DNA of 64,000 nucleotides from Coprinellus micaceus (taxonomy: Eukaryota; Basidiomycota; Agaricomycetes; Agaricales; Psathyrellaceae), in the NCBI GenBank assembly GCA_951394405.1, contig OX596345.1, forward strand, positions 1,364,001-1,428,000, written 5' to 3'. Position numbers and translations under genes: made by a program. This document shows positions 25,858 through 37,197 of the stretch, in pieces. The notes under the pieces are model-generated. The model was not told the DNA's origin, made no database searches, and saw only the letters and a list, made by a program, of their open reading frames with translations. Each line of letters opens with the position of its first letter. Positions within the stretch are counted from its first letter, which is position 1.

Positions 25858-27591
25858 ATGCCCGCTGACCAGTACGACCTCGAGGAGTCCCTCCTCCAAG
25901 ACGGGAGGGGCAGTCGCCAAAGGCGCCCGGCCTGGTTGAAGGATAACACTCTACTCCCATGGGCCTCTGGGGCCGGCGCTCTCTGCGCTGGCCGCGTCAA
26001 GGTCGTCCACAAGCTCGCCATCCTGGCGGCGGTCTCCTTCTTCATCCTCATCCTCATCTCAGTGTCCACGCGTGGTGGTCGAAAAGCCCAACAATGGGTA
26101 AAGGACAAGGTGCACGGAAGCGAAGACTACAATCTCGACGTACCCCCACGATACCGCGACCTGATCGAGCTGCAGAAGAATTTCCCGCAGCATAACCTCA
26201 GCCTGCCTTACCCGGAAGGAGAGACGGGGAGATATGTGAAGTTCACGTCCCAAATCAATATGTTGGGATGGAACAACGTCTTCAACGAATTGTGTGTGTT
26301 TCCCTGTATTATATCGCCTTGCTGTGCAACTTACATGGGCGCTTGGGGGCAGGTTGATGCTAACGTACCTCGCCTACAAGTCTCAGCGCGGATATGTTTT
26401 CCAAGACTATGTTTGGAAACAAGACTATTACCCATGGGAGGAATCCAAGGCTTGGGAGCTCCCATCTCGCACCCCCCTTCCGGCTCTGATCTCTGGGCCG
26501 ACCGCTGGAGGACCTTGGGAGGTTGGAGACTCGGCACCTCGCGCAATCCACCAGAAGTGGTGGGACGTTGTCTGCCCGAAGGACAAAGTCAAGATCATCT
26601 GGACGCACGAAGTTAAAAAGAAGTACGACCTCCACTGGGTGAAGACCGGAAAGCAGATATTCTCTGCCTGGAATAAAATCCTCCTCGAGGAGGAGGCCCA
26701 GTGCGTCGAAGTCATCGCCCCTCAGCGCGACGTGGAGGACTTTGGCCAGGTCTTCGACCTGTGGTTGTGGGGCTCGGACAGGATATTGGATATTTGGGAG
26801 GAGTTCAGGGATAGTGCTGTTAGCAGGTTGCTCGGGACGAGTGCAGTCGTTCAGCGCTGCGTGGATCGTAACCTCGAGCTTTTCCGGACACCGCAGACGT
26901 ACAAGCACGACCCCTTCTCCAGGGTCTTCGCCGTTCATGTTCGCCGAGGGGATTTTATCCAAGCGTGCACCGGACTGGCAACCTGGAACTCAACGTTCTA
27001 CAGCTGGAACCTCTTACCAAACCTTCCTGACCGTTTTACGCCCCCACCTGGAGGAGAATGGGGGAAGAATACTCCTGAGAATACCAAGGAGTACTTCAAG
27101 CATTGTTTGCCTGAGAAGGAGGCCATTATCAAGAAAATCAGCGACGCTCGAAACGAATGGGAGAAGGAGGCATTTGGTGAGTTATCGTTGGATCCCAAGG
27201 AGGTTGAAGCATGTTCTGATTTCGACCCCCTATACAGGATCGCATCTAAAGGGAGAGCACTTCCTCAATGTCCTATACATCCTCACCAACGACAAGTCAG
27301 AGTGGATGGACGACTTCACTACCCAGTTGCAGAGTGGCCATGGGTGGAAAATCATCACAAGCAACAACCTCGTGTTTGGCGACTCACAAGAGAAGGATGT
27401 GGGGATGGCTGTGGATATGGATCTGGCACGGAGGGCCGCCGTGTTCATGGGCAATGGGGTGAGTGCATTTCCACCACCTGTCTCCGGAAACAATGGTGCT
27501 CACATTTCCACAGTGGAGTTCTTTCACAAGCAACATCCTTCATCGCCGCCTGGTTGACGGGAAAATACCTATCAGCAACCGTTTCTTCTAG
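25858..27591 (+). CDS. GDP-fucose O-fucosyltransferase-like type II membrane protein
   Basis: Four exons (25858-26291, 26353-27176, 27238-27458, 27514-27591) give 518 residues with all phases matching. A short cytosolic arm (MPADQYDLEESLLQDG) precedes one membrane helix at about residues 50-70 (LAILAAVSFFILILISVS), as in Golgi type II glycosyltransferases. The luminal part has WNNVFNEL near the start, then the donor-site motif FAVHVRRGDF, which matches the HxRRxDF signature of the O-FucT/alpha-1,6-FucT superfamily. Near the end MGNGWSSFTSNILHRRLVDG resembles the conserved final SNxxR-type motif. Family assignment is from these motifs only; the acceptor is unknown. Agaricomycetes have several such genes of unstudied function. 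Confidence 0.78.
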
Positions 27592-27928
27592 TCGAAGGCC
27601 GTTCAGCCCATCGCTCTATGTTCCGCTTTACCTACACGCTTTCTTGCAATATCTTTGGGCATTATTGTTGTTGTATACTCGTCACCGGTCACCTGTCATA
27701 TATTATAGAATTGTAGCATTCTGGGAGCATTGGGTGAATTCTGCTCCTACGAGACATCTAGCTAAACCTGGGTTGAGTTGAGATTGATAATATCCCCCTC
27801 AGCGACAACTGGGAGTACGAAGGTACCTTAGCACATCCAGCTATTGCTCCTTCGCTACAAACTGCTCGGTGTAACGCCCCTCCAACGGTCCTGTGCCCCC
27901 CGCGTCTATGGATTGTGCTAGTCGGCGT
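27592..27928. other. Convergent intergenic spacer
   Basis: Spacer between the ends of two convergent genes; nothing else seen. Confidence 0.5.
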
Positions 27929-30900
27929 CTAAGGCCTTCCCGCGTGGCACTGTATAAGGACCTTGGATATACTGAGAAGATACCGCACGACGCCTTCTTG
28001 TTGGGCCCGGGTCCAACTGGCTTTGGCGCCAGGTTTCCTATCGAGGTTGAGCGCTGAGCCCTGGAGCGAACCGTTGATGGATGTCGCGTCGAGGGTTGAG
28101 AGGCCAGGAGCTTGAGGCAGAGTGGGGGGATGCAAGGAGCTGGGAAGGGGAGAAGAAGCGGTGGTTATCCACCAGTTCAACGGGGCCATGACGTCCAAAG
28201 TAACACGAGGACTTTATCTGAAACGTATTTTTCAATTGATATCCAAATCGGATACGGCAAAGAGATTCACTAACCATGCCGATTCAATTTCCTTGGCCTT
28301 TTCGCTACCCTCCTCGCCCGCTTTCTTCGATGCCGCTCGCTGCCTGTGCTTGAACTGCTCCAGGCGTCTATGGACCGTCGCCACATACTGATCTCCCTCC
28401 GCCTCCTCCTTCAGATATGTCTCCAACCTGCTTAACACCGCCTCCGCATCCTCAACGCGCCCCGCCTTCACAAACGCGGCCGCCAAGTACGCATATGTAC
28501 GCACGTCGGGGACCATTGGTAGGGTATTGATATTCTGTGGAGACCCAAACGGTACCCTCTCCTTCGTTTCCCCGCCCTCTTTCACCTTCTTGACTTTATC
28601 AAACCCAGCCTCGAGCTTCCTGAGGATCGTGAGGGCAGGCTCCGGGGCTCCAGACATCGCATAAGCGTACGCAAGTTCCGAGAAATGCACAGCCTTGGGC
28701 TGGAGACCCAGACGAACAATATCGTTGATGATACGCGTGCCAACTTTGGGCCCTTTCGCCGCCATGAGCCTTTTCATGAGGGGAATGAAAGCGTCGCCGT
28801 TCGGGAAATAGTGCACCTTTGCTCCGGGGTCCCGCAACTGCATGTCCCACATCCCGTCTTTGACCCGCTCGAGAATATTGACGAGGAGGTCGTATTGCCG
28901 TTGGTGGAAGCGTACTTCGCGGGTCGTCACGGCGTAGGTATGCCAGACGATATTGCAGATTATGGTCGGTGCCCAGATTTTGTAGGGGATGTTGAGGAGG
29001 CCTTTGTCGTCGTGGAATCGGTATGAGCCGGAGTTTTCAACGATGCTTCCGTTCTTCACCCTTGCCTCCTCCATTCGCTCGCGCATATGCTGAACAATAC
29101 GTCGGGGCATCCCATACCCCAATTGCATATGATCGTCGACCGTCTCGATAACCGCGTCATAATTGCGTTTGCGATAGTAGTAAAGCATCTCGGCGTAGAG
29201 GAACGCCGATGTATGGAGGGGCCCCGCACCCATCGCCTTGTTGAGCAACTGGGTGAGTGGGGCAGAGTTGGGTGGGTCGGAAGCCAGAAAAGCGTTGATA
29301 AAATCGAGGATAGCCATAGGGTGTGGGGAAGCCCTCTTCCCATTGAAAGCATTGGCGAGCCAGTTATACGAGACGGCGAGGTCAGAACCGTCAGGGAGTG
29401 CAGCATACATTTGGTCGGGAAGCTTTGGGACCCGGGAGAGGACTTGAGATTCATACTCGGCAACAGCTGCAGGGCCAGCGGCGCGTATGTGGCGGAGGAT
29501 GAGCTCATATCCGTATATGTAACCTTCTGAAGCGTCGGGGAAGAAAAGCAACGCCTGGGAGAAGGATCCAATGGTCGCCAGATTACGAATTATTGATGAC
29601 CGTAGCTTGCGATGGAGCGACTTGGTTCGTGTCTCGGCAACTTCAGGGAAATACTTTTCACAGAATTTCCTGTGACCGTCTTCAAGTGCCACAACGAAGT
29701 CGGTGCTGATGGGCGAGTCGGGGTGCGTGCAGTAAACCCGGCTGATGTGAGGGAAGATCGTGGGGGTATACCCTTTGGATGCTAAGATGACTGCGGTATC
29801 ATGAGCTAAAGGAGAAATTCGAATGTCGGTCCGGAAGAGGGTGCGGATGAGATGACTGGCGAATGGCATGTTGTCGGGTGACAGGGCAGGGGGAAGGGCT
29901 CGCACCCAATCGAGGTATTGGGCTCGTGCGGCAGTTTTGTCTGCGGTGGGCTTGCTGGTATCGAGTAAATGATCGAGGAGAGCTTGTATGGCAGTGGTGC
30001 ATGGGCCGAGTGAAGGATGTCTTCCGGTTTGCTGGATCTCTAGAAGAAACGTATAGGCATCGTCCCATTTTCCATCGCGAACGAGCTCCTCTATGACCCT
30101 GTCTACACGCGACTGTGTGCTTTCCGAGTAGAGAGGGGTGGCCGAAGCAACATACTCTGGCCCATCCTCTTCGAAGACCGAGTCCTCATTTGGCGGGGTT
30201 GCTGGTAGAACGGCGGGCAACGTTTCTTCGATCTGTTGGATAATAGTGGATACTTGTGCCATGGTCGGAGGAGCCAACGCATAATCCAACCCGTCGTCCT
30301 CCAACACCCCGTCCACACTTCTCTGCAGACCCTTGAACTCCGCCGTCGCCAACGATACTTCGTCATCCCACTGAGCAGCTTCTGAGTCTGTCGCCCACTT
30401 CAGCGCTGTTGGAGTGACGTGAACGGCGACGAAGTCTTGATAGCCCTTCGATGCACAGAGTAGTCCGAACCGGCGAAGGAGTGACCAGTCGCCGTCGTCG
30501 TGACCAATGAGCTGGTCGAAAATCTGGTGAAATGCATCAGAAGATGCGTTGTTTGCATCCGGAAATGATTCCAGCCACAAAAACAGGTTTTCCGAGTCCT
30601 TCACCCCCTTCGAAGAGTCCAAAAACTGGTTCACCACCTCAACAACCAATGCGTGGTTAGAATCGCCCTCGGGAAACTGCGATAGGATGCCTGCTGCTTC
30701 TTCAATCTTCTTTGCTCTGAGCAGGGCGACTGCTTGTTCTGCGACCGACGATATTGAGGTGCTGTATCTTGGTCCCCTCGGGCGGTCCATTGGCAAGGTG
30801 TTTGAGGGGCTGAGGAAGTGCTCGGCGGCATCTTGGAGACCAAATTTCGGAATAGGAAGGGCGATGTGGCGAGCAGAGGGACATCTTGGCTGGATGCTAC

Positions 30901-30952
30901 GAGCCAAGCGTAGAGAGCAAGTTCGCCTCTGGGCCCATGAGGCACCCAGCAT
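27929..30952 (-). CDS. Mitochondrial pentatricopeptide-repeat-like protein
   Basis: A long helical-repeat protein of about 960 residues, largely a single exon. From the preferred start at 30952 the N-terminus is basic and hydroxylated without acids (MLGASWAQRRTCSLRLARSI), typical of a mitochondrial presequence. An upstream in-frame ATG at 31039 would begin only 21 bases from the tRNA gene and adds no sensible sequence. Helical pairs of PPR type are clearest near the C-terminus: HFSELAYAYAMSGAPEPALT and RTYAYLAAAFVKAGRVEDAE. PPR proteins act in organelle RNA processing and translation. The last exon is inferred: a GTTAGT donor at about 28277 and the acceptor CTTCCCAG near 28145 lead to a 72-codon tail ending HAGRP; without splicing the frame would end at 28232. 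Confidence 0.72.
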
Positions 30953-31060
30953 GGAGGGAGCGGAAGGAAAACAGTATTTCGTGGCGCAAAGTCGGGCGGA
31001 ACAGCTGGCGCGACCGCCGCGAACCAACTTACCCGGCAAAAGAATTTGTTATAAAGTCAC

Positions 31061-31148
31061 CCGGGGTTAGCTCAGCTGGAAGAGCATGAGACTGTAATGG
31101 GGAACCAAGCATATCTCAGGGTCGCCTGTTCGAGCCAGGCACACCGGA
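31061..31148 (+). tRNA. tRNA-Tyr (anticodon GUA) with a 15-base intron
   Basis: The cloverleaf folds by hand: acceptor CCGGGGT (31061-31067) with ACACCGG (31141-31147), discriminator A at 31148, one G-A mismatch; D stem GCTC/GAGC; anticodon stem TGAGA (31087-31091) with TCTCA (31114-31118); T stem GCCTG/CAGGC with loop TTCGAGC. Anticodon GTA is at 31094-31096. The intron lies at 31098-31112, directly after position 37, the standard site of nuclear tRNA introns; tRNA-Tyr is one of the usual intron-bearing isoacceptors. Box A (TTAGCTCAGCTGG) and box B (TGTTCGAGCC) are intact. Confidence 0.96.
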
Positions 31149-31155
31149 TTTTTTT
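31149..31155 (+). terminator. RNA polymerase III terminator
   Basis: A run of seven T residues directly after the discriminator base of the tRNA-Tyr gene. Confidence 0.9.
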
Positions 31156-32222
31156 CTCACTGTTCACGTTTTTGGCGAATGAGGGGAGGTCCCTGTCACC
31201 CTGGAGTCTGGACAAGGGTGCGAGGTTTTTGTTCCACGCAACAACCCAGCCCCGAGTTCCAATCGCTCGAGCCCCAGTTAGACCCAGGGAAATCGTAGGG
31301 TGTCGTCGAATGCTGCCCTATCAGCGGGAAGGGGTAGGGGTGTGTGGTGGAGCCAGGGGAAAGGGGGATGTGACTTGCAAAAGGCGGCGGAAATGTGCTT
31401 TGAATCTCTAGTCCCGCTTTTGCAGTGACTCTCATGATCCAGAAATAGGCGCCCGGACACGCGCCTTGTTCAATACGTCAGTCGCACCATCACCGAAATC
31501 TTGAATGCCTGATCAAGCATTATCAGGCTTGATTTTAGCTGTCATCGCTGCCAACTCCACCAGTCTGACATTTGAGCTGATCAAGCCATACAATCTCTGG
31601 GAGACCTGACAGTGATGAGCAGCCAGTGAGTTGACGAATTTAACCAGAGTCCATACCACCTTCGGCATTCTATGAATCTATTCCGGCTGCACCCGATCTG
31701 AAATCATGCTGCCGGTACATTGGGAGGATTGGGGACCATGGAACCGTGGGTCCAGCCTGCAAGTGAAACTTGTCATACTGAGATCATCCGAGGCCAGTGT
31801 ACTGAAAGCTATGAGGCGATGAGTACCGAAATCAAGGGCGAAACGGATCGGGCTTGAGCGGCCCTCCGGCAATGCCCATTTGCTATGCCACATCGTTCAT
31901 AGCCACTGGATGACATCGCTCCATAATATAAGGGAACGACCGCCGACTCGCCGACTCGCCGACTCACCGTTGCAATGAAAACCTCCAAGTACGTACCGTC
32001 GGTTGGCCCAAGCTACAGGCTCGCGAGTGAGGTGGATAATTCGGGGTACTCCCTTTGTATGCCTGAGACGTGGTCACAAAGTTGTGATAGCAAGGAGCGG
32101 TATGAGGACTTCCCCGTCCCGTACAAGCGTTTTACTTAGCCCCAGGGTGAACATACTGCAAATGCACACCCCGTCCCGAGAACCAGATCCCCAACGTCTC
32201 TCCAGCATTTCCACATAGTTGA

Positions 32223-32424
32223 GGCCCTGTTCGGAAGCTACGCCCCGCTCCGCTACGCCTCTCATTTTGGCTGGGAAAAGCAGCGAACCGCAGCGTGGGT
32301 CCGCTTGATGTCCGCTCGCCCTTGAAATTTCGGCCACTCGAGAGGCCGTGGGAGTACGCTCCTGGGCGCATCAGGGTGGAGAGGCATGGCGTACCGGAGC
32401 GTGGCGTAGCTTCCGAAAAGGGCC
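32223..32424. mobile_element. MITE-like element with 37-bp terminal inverted repeats
   Basis: The left end 32223-32259 (GGCCCTGTTCGGAAGCTACG...) is the near-perfect reverse complement of the right end 32388-32424 (four mismatches in 37). Total length is 202 bp and there is no coding capacity. The terminal GGCCCTGTTCGG resembles ends of PIF/Harbinger- and hAT-type elements, but I see no clear target-site duplication, so the superfamily is open. Confidence 0.75.
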
Positions 32425-33540
32425 AAGGAGCCTAAGATTGTCTTCGTCACTCCCTGGCAGGGTTTTGCGTTTGTCCGAAAGTGAAACTGATGTGGAGTCA
32501 CAGCTTGCACCCCTCATGTTGTCAGCGTTCTCCTTGACTACCATTCAAAAGGTACTATCAGCCGTGCATGTCCATTCATAGCCCTCCCACCGACAGTTGA
32601 TGAGTACGGGGCGTTTTAATCCATCCGTGGGCGCTTCCTCCTCTGAGCCGCCACGGTCGCAGAGGTTGGGATCTTCGCGAAGTCGCACAGTTTTCGATAA
32701 TACCACAAATGTAATGTTGAACCATCCCTGAGACGTTGATCAAAATGGCACACAATTGGCGGTCTCGTGGATCTTGGTCTCGGACCCACCCCGCGTCGGC
32801 ATGCCTGCACTGACCTAGCTTGCACTGAGGAAAGCAGTGGACAGCCGGACCTCACGCACTAGCCCGCAACATCACGCCCTTCTGCAGTCACGCCTACGTT
32901 GTCCTCTTGCATGCCTACACCGTCCACCAGGTGACTCTGCACGAAGGTAAATGGGTCTCAACACAGCCAATATCGTTCAGTTCACACGTCGCAGAGATCG
33001 ACGCCCACGCAATCCAAAACTGGCAACCAGGGGCTCACGTGCGAACCAGACAGGCTGAAAACTTTGCTTGATGACGAGTTCATTCATAACCAATGCCGAG
33101 TGCTCTCTATGATAGGAATCTGTGGTGTTTTCGGTTTGCTGCGATGCTGCCCATCATGTGTGAAGTGTCCATTTAGGGTTGGTTGCAACCCAAACACTGC
33201 CCAGGGCATACCGTAAGTGCCACAATCACCAGCCTGGTAGACCTGATACTCTTTCAGAAGCTCACGCAATGCTGGAGCGTCAGAAATCGCCGCCGTGGAT
33301 GGTCTCCCTAGACCTTAGTGACGGATGCTCCAAGCGCCAGAAACATTACGCTGTTGGTTCTGAAGTGCGCTTGGATGAGATAGAGCAGGTCTAGCAGCCA
33401 GTTCTTCCCCCAAGGGCTCCCGCATCGTATTCACGATGCGCATGCGGGCATAGGACACCAATTTTCGCACATACGGAGGACCTTCTTATTCGGACAACGC
33501 TATCTATATTCATCGAGACCATTCAGCGTTTGTTGTGTGG

Positions 33541-33772
33541 CCCAAGGTAGGGGCCGTGTGAAAGTGTAAATTCGGGGAACAGAGATACAGTCGGGGCATC
33601 CTTCCGAAGGGCACTATCCAAAATCGGTTTCCTGCAGATTGAAGATATCGCCAGGGGCTACAATCTGTAGGAAGCCGATTCCCAATATCTTTCGAAATGA
33701 GGATGCCCCACGTGAATCCGTTTCCCCCGAAGTTACACTTTTACTTGTCTTCTGCGGCCTGCCTTACCTAGA
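33541..33772. repeat. Long imperfect palindrome (about 230 bp hairpin)
   Basis: Left arm 33541-33640 and right arm 33661-33772 are inverted copies with small indels: GGTAGGGGCCG pairs with CGGCCTGCCTTACC, AAAGTGTAAATTCGGGG with CCCCGAAGTTACACTTTTA, CGGGGCATCC with GGATGCCCC, AATCGGTTTCCTGCAGATTG with CAATCTGTAGGAAGCCGATT. The spacer is about 20 bases. Transcription through it would give a long hairpin RNA; it could be a foldback element or the product of an inverted duplication. Confidence 0.8.
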
Positions 33773-35262
33773 ACACGAAAAACTCCTACCGAACAGGGCC
33801 GGTGGTTTGGCTTGGACCTCCCTCACTGTGGTCGGTGGGTGTAGCTCTGCAAAAAATCTCTGAACCGTCCTTGCCGAGTTTGACTGAGCGGTGAGCAAAG
33901 GCAGCTGCTGGCCTACGGGGTGATGCAAGTGGTTGGTCATGGCCCGTGTATGGCATTCGCAAGCCAGCCAACGCTCGGCCCGATGACTGAGCATGTTCTC
34001 GTGCTCATCCCCGCCGCTCATCTGAGTCTAGGGTTGCCTGCCCCAAGTGGGCTCGAACTGAACGGAGCTGTCAGGCTGTGGATGAAGCAAATCTGTGTTC
34101 CACAGGTAGATGTATCTTGATCAGTGTAGAAAACAGGCGTTCATTGGGACCTGGAGCCGTCATAGACCCAGAGTGAGAATTTGAAGAGAGGCCAGGAGAC
34201 CAGTAGGAGACTAGCTGTGATTTTGGGTGCTGATCCGGGCGAGGGCGAGACTGCATTTGGGGCGTTCATTGGCCAGGGTCGGTATATTCGGGTATGCGTG
34301 TATTCAGGTACATTGATATGTGAGTAACTACCGGGCCACTTCTCTACTTGCAGACCGGCACTGGACTGTGAACTGTATTTATGATGTACAACCCGAACGC
34401 GCTCAGATCCTGATCACACGGTCCTGATGGACCCGACGAATGAGCACGGTCTCGTGTTCTGAATGATCCACAGGCTCGAACTGCTTTCTTGGGGGACGCT
34501 GCATGAGATGGTGATTAGGCAGTCATGTCGGGGCGAGGGTAGGGCGACGAAGGGAAGGGAAGACACAGATAAAGACGAAGCCATGGAAAACCAGAGACTC
34601 ACATAGGGACGTCGGTATCAATGGGCGGGGTAGAAAGAAGACTGGCTGAAAGAGTGTAGAGGGGCAGAGCCAATTGTAAGAGAAGGCGTTCCCTGAAAGA
34701 GCGAGGAGGATGAAATGGTCACGCCCACTCACCCTACGATTAACTTGTAACCTCGATGGCGCCGGCGCTATTTGGTGGGCGCGTTTGCATGGTGGGTATA
34801 TATTCAGACCGCTACGGGCGGTCAAGGGGAATGGCTGGAGGGAAAGCCACGGTGAGCAATGGGGGAAAGTAGTGGGGCAAGGTGGGACGCAGGAGAAAGT
34901 GGACGAAGGAGAGAGGCTGAAGGGGCACCAATGAGAGGTGGGGCCAGATTCCAGCTTTATACTTCGAACTCAGGTCTGGAGGCTGTGATCACCGTGAAGC
35001 CCGAGGCACATGCCAGTGATGTGCTGTTGTCCAGTGCTTACTGGCACCAACCCCGAGCCAACGTAGGACTGATGGTCGCTTCCTCCGCCTGAAGTTGTGG
35101 CTGTATCTCCAAAAACGAGACAACTCTGCAATGTTAGGACTCTGGGATGATGATGGGAGCTGCTGAGTGCTCCAGCTTCAGCTCACCGATATTTCCGAGT
35201 TTCCATTTGATCGACGATCCTAAAGCATATGGTGCATGATTCGAATAAATATAGCTGACAGG

Positions 35263-35287
35263 ATAAATAAATAAATAAATAAATAAT
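35263..35287. repeat. (AAAT)n microsatellite
   Basis: About six tandem AAAT units just past the 3' end of the Cys-rich gene. Confidence 0.9.
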
Positions 35288-35329
35288 GAGTGAACACACC
35301 GCCGAGGCGAGGACCAGACTCCCCAGCGC

Positions 35330-36633
35330 CTAGGCTTCCCCTTGAAGGATTTCCAGTACAGTAGGAAGGGTTGGGGAGCTCAATACTACTGGAAACTCAT
35401 AGGACGACTCGGAGAGGGCGCCAGGAGAATCTATTTCTTCAGGCTCTTCCTCATTGTCACTACTAAACCTGGAGTCGAGTTCTGGGTTCTCGACATCTGC
35501 AGTTGAGTCGGGAACGACTTCAGTAGACGCAGAGCTTGAAAGGGCGTGCCAGGGTCTTGTTTCGGGAACGTCTGCGGGACAGATCTCAAGACGAGAGCTG
35601 AGCTTCTTCCTTCTTGTCGATTGTCCATACGGGTGGTGATGAAGGGTGTCCCTGTCTTGGCCACACTTACACTTATGGCTGGCCATCATCCCTTCGCGAA
35701 GCATAACATCCTTGCACATGAGACATTGGACAAAGATGTCCCAGAAACTAGACTCTGGTATTCCGCGCCAGAGATTCTCGACCAAGAATTCCTTTGCCTT
35801 TTGTGGAACGTCAGGTTGGATCAGTTCAAGGCCTTCAATTTGTTAGGAATCAGGTAAGGTAAGGGTTCCTATGAGGGGGCGGTACTCACCTCTCCGCCTT
35901 CCACGAAGAACTGCATCCGGCATAACCTGAAAGAGGCCGTCGCCGGCTCGGACAGACCTTTCAATGTCTGCGACATGGGCCAGCTGCTGAGGATCCAAGG
36001 GCGTATCTGCGGCAGAACAACGGCGGTGATTCGTCGGGGTTATCGTGTCAGAAGGGGAGAAGGAAGTACCTCGCTTTGGATATCGCCTGGTTCTCAGCCC
36101 GAACTGCGGATAGAACCTTTCAAGACAAACTGTGGGACAACGGATGAGGGAATCGACTTGGATTCGAGGTGAGTCAAAAGACTCACCGAAGTAGCCACAT
36201 CGCTGCCCTGCGCATGTGGCTGCATATTCCCCACGGAGGACAGGGCCGTTCTTTTGGCCGTTGACGACTTCCGCAATGCCGATTTTAGCTTCAGTATACT
36301 TCGTCTTGTCCAGAAATGAGCAAAGACAGCAGGGCCCTTGGAATTTGTGAGTCCTTCGATGAGCCTCGAATTCGCTGGGGGGGATTCGCTGGAACTTTTC
36401 GTTGCAAGGCCTGGATTTCAAAGGGGGTCAGTGTGTGTATCGCGGGCGGCTAAGGATAGACAACATCGAGCGTACCAATAAAACACTGTCATGGACTCGG
36501 TCCTGGAATCGTAATGGAGTGGGAGAGGTGTTCGGTTTGGAGTCTGGACGTGGTGAGCTTCTACTTGGCGGATAAAGTGCCCTAAGATTATAGAGGGCGA
36601 ACAAAACTGCCGTTGGGGAGGCTGCTGTTGCAT
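35330..36633 (-). CDS. Unknown Cys-rich protein with putative zinc-binding motifs, next to the transposase
   Basis: Not recognised as a named family. At least five exons join with normal GT-AG introns, for example 36476/36410, where TTTTATTG is joined to GCCTTGC to give MTVFYW/PCNEKFQRI. The product has three Cys clusters suited to zinc: HRRTHKFQGPCCLCSFLD, then YAATCAGQRCGYFG, and near the end FVQCLMCKDVMLREG with HKCKCG. CLERFYPQFGLRTRRYPKR follows the second cluster. The last exon has a long Ser/Glu-rich acidic tail ending LEILQGEA. It sits on the same strand as, and 565 bases beyond the end of, the Plavaka transposase gene. It could be an accessory gene of that transposon or an independent multicopy family; the sequence alone does not decide. 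Confidence 0.65.
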
Positions 36634-37197
36634 ATTGGTTGACAAGAGAGAACGGTGTTGCGGTGCTTGAGACTTTTTCAGCTGGGGTCGCTTCTTTGGA
36701 GAGTACCCCCGGTCTGGCGCTGCACTTTATACCACTAACACATACAATGGTCAGAATCGGGACAGGAATCGGGAAGCTGATCTGTTCCTTGCAAAACAAG
36801 AAACACGATCGCGCTGCATCGCGCTCGACGAACACAGACGCGCCAGACTGGCCAGGGGAAAAGTTGTCACGGTACCGTTTCAGCGACAGCGCCATGTTTC
36901 AGCCTTCAGCTAAGGGTCCACCCTCAGGGAGACGTTCCTGTGCCCGTCACAACGCGGGAGTGAAGCGTGAGAGGTGGCTTCAATGGCTACACGGCATGGG
37001 GACAGGGAGACATACCGACAACTCCGAGGGGCGGTTTTGTTGTATTGAGTAGATGGGGTTTGGGACACGAGAGACATTCGGCAGGGATCCACATCGTTGT
37101 GCTGTGAAGAAAGAAGAAAGTAAGTTTCCAATTCAAGATGCGGGGTTTCAATCTCGATGTGAAATTTATCATAGGCGCGCAGTCTGCCAACTCCGTG

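Larger units (their letters stand above)
31156..35329. other. Gene-free region with small non-autonomous elements
   Basis: About 4.2 kb with no recognisable protein gene in any frame. It holds a short (GCCGACTC)3 repeat at 31942-31965, a 202-bp inverted-repeat element, a long palindrome, and an (AAAT)n run at 35263-35287. The last two lie toward the accessory region on the right. Confidence 0.6.
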
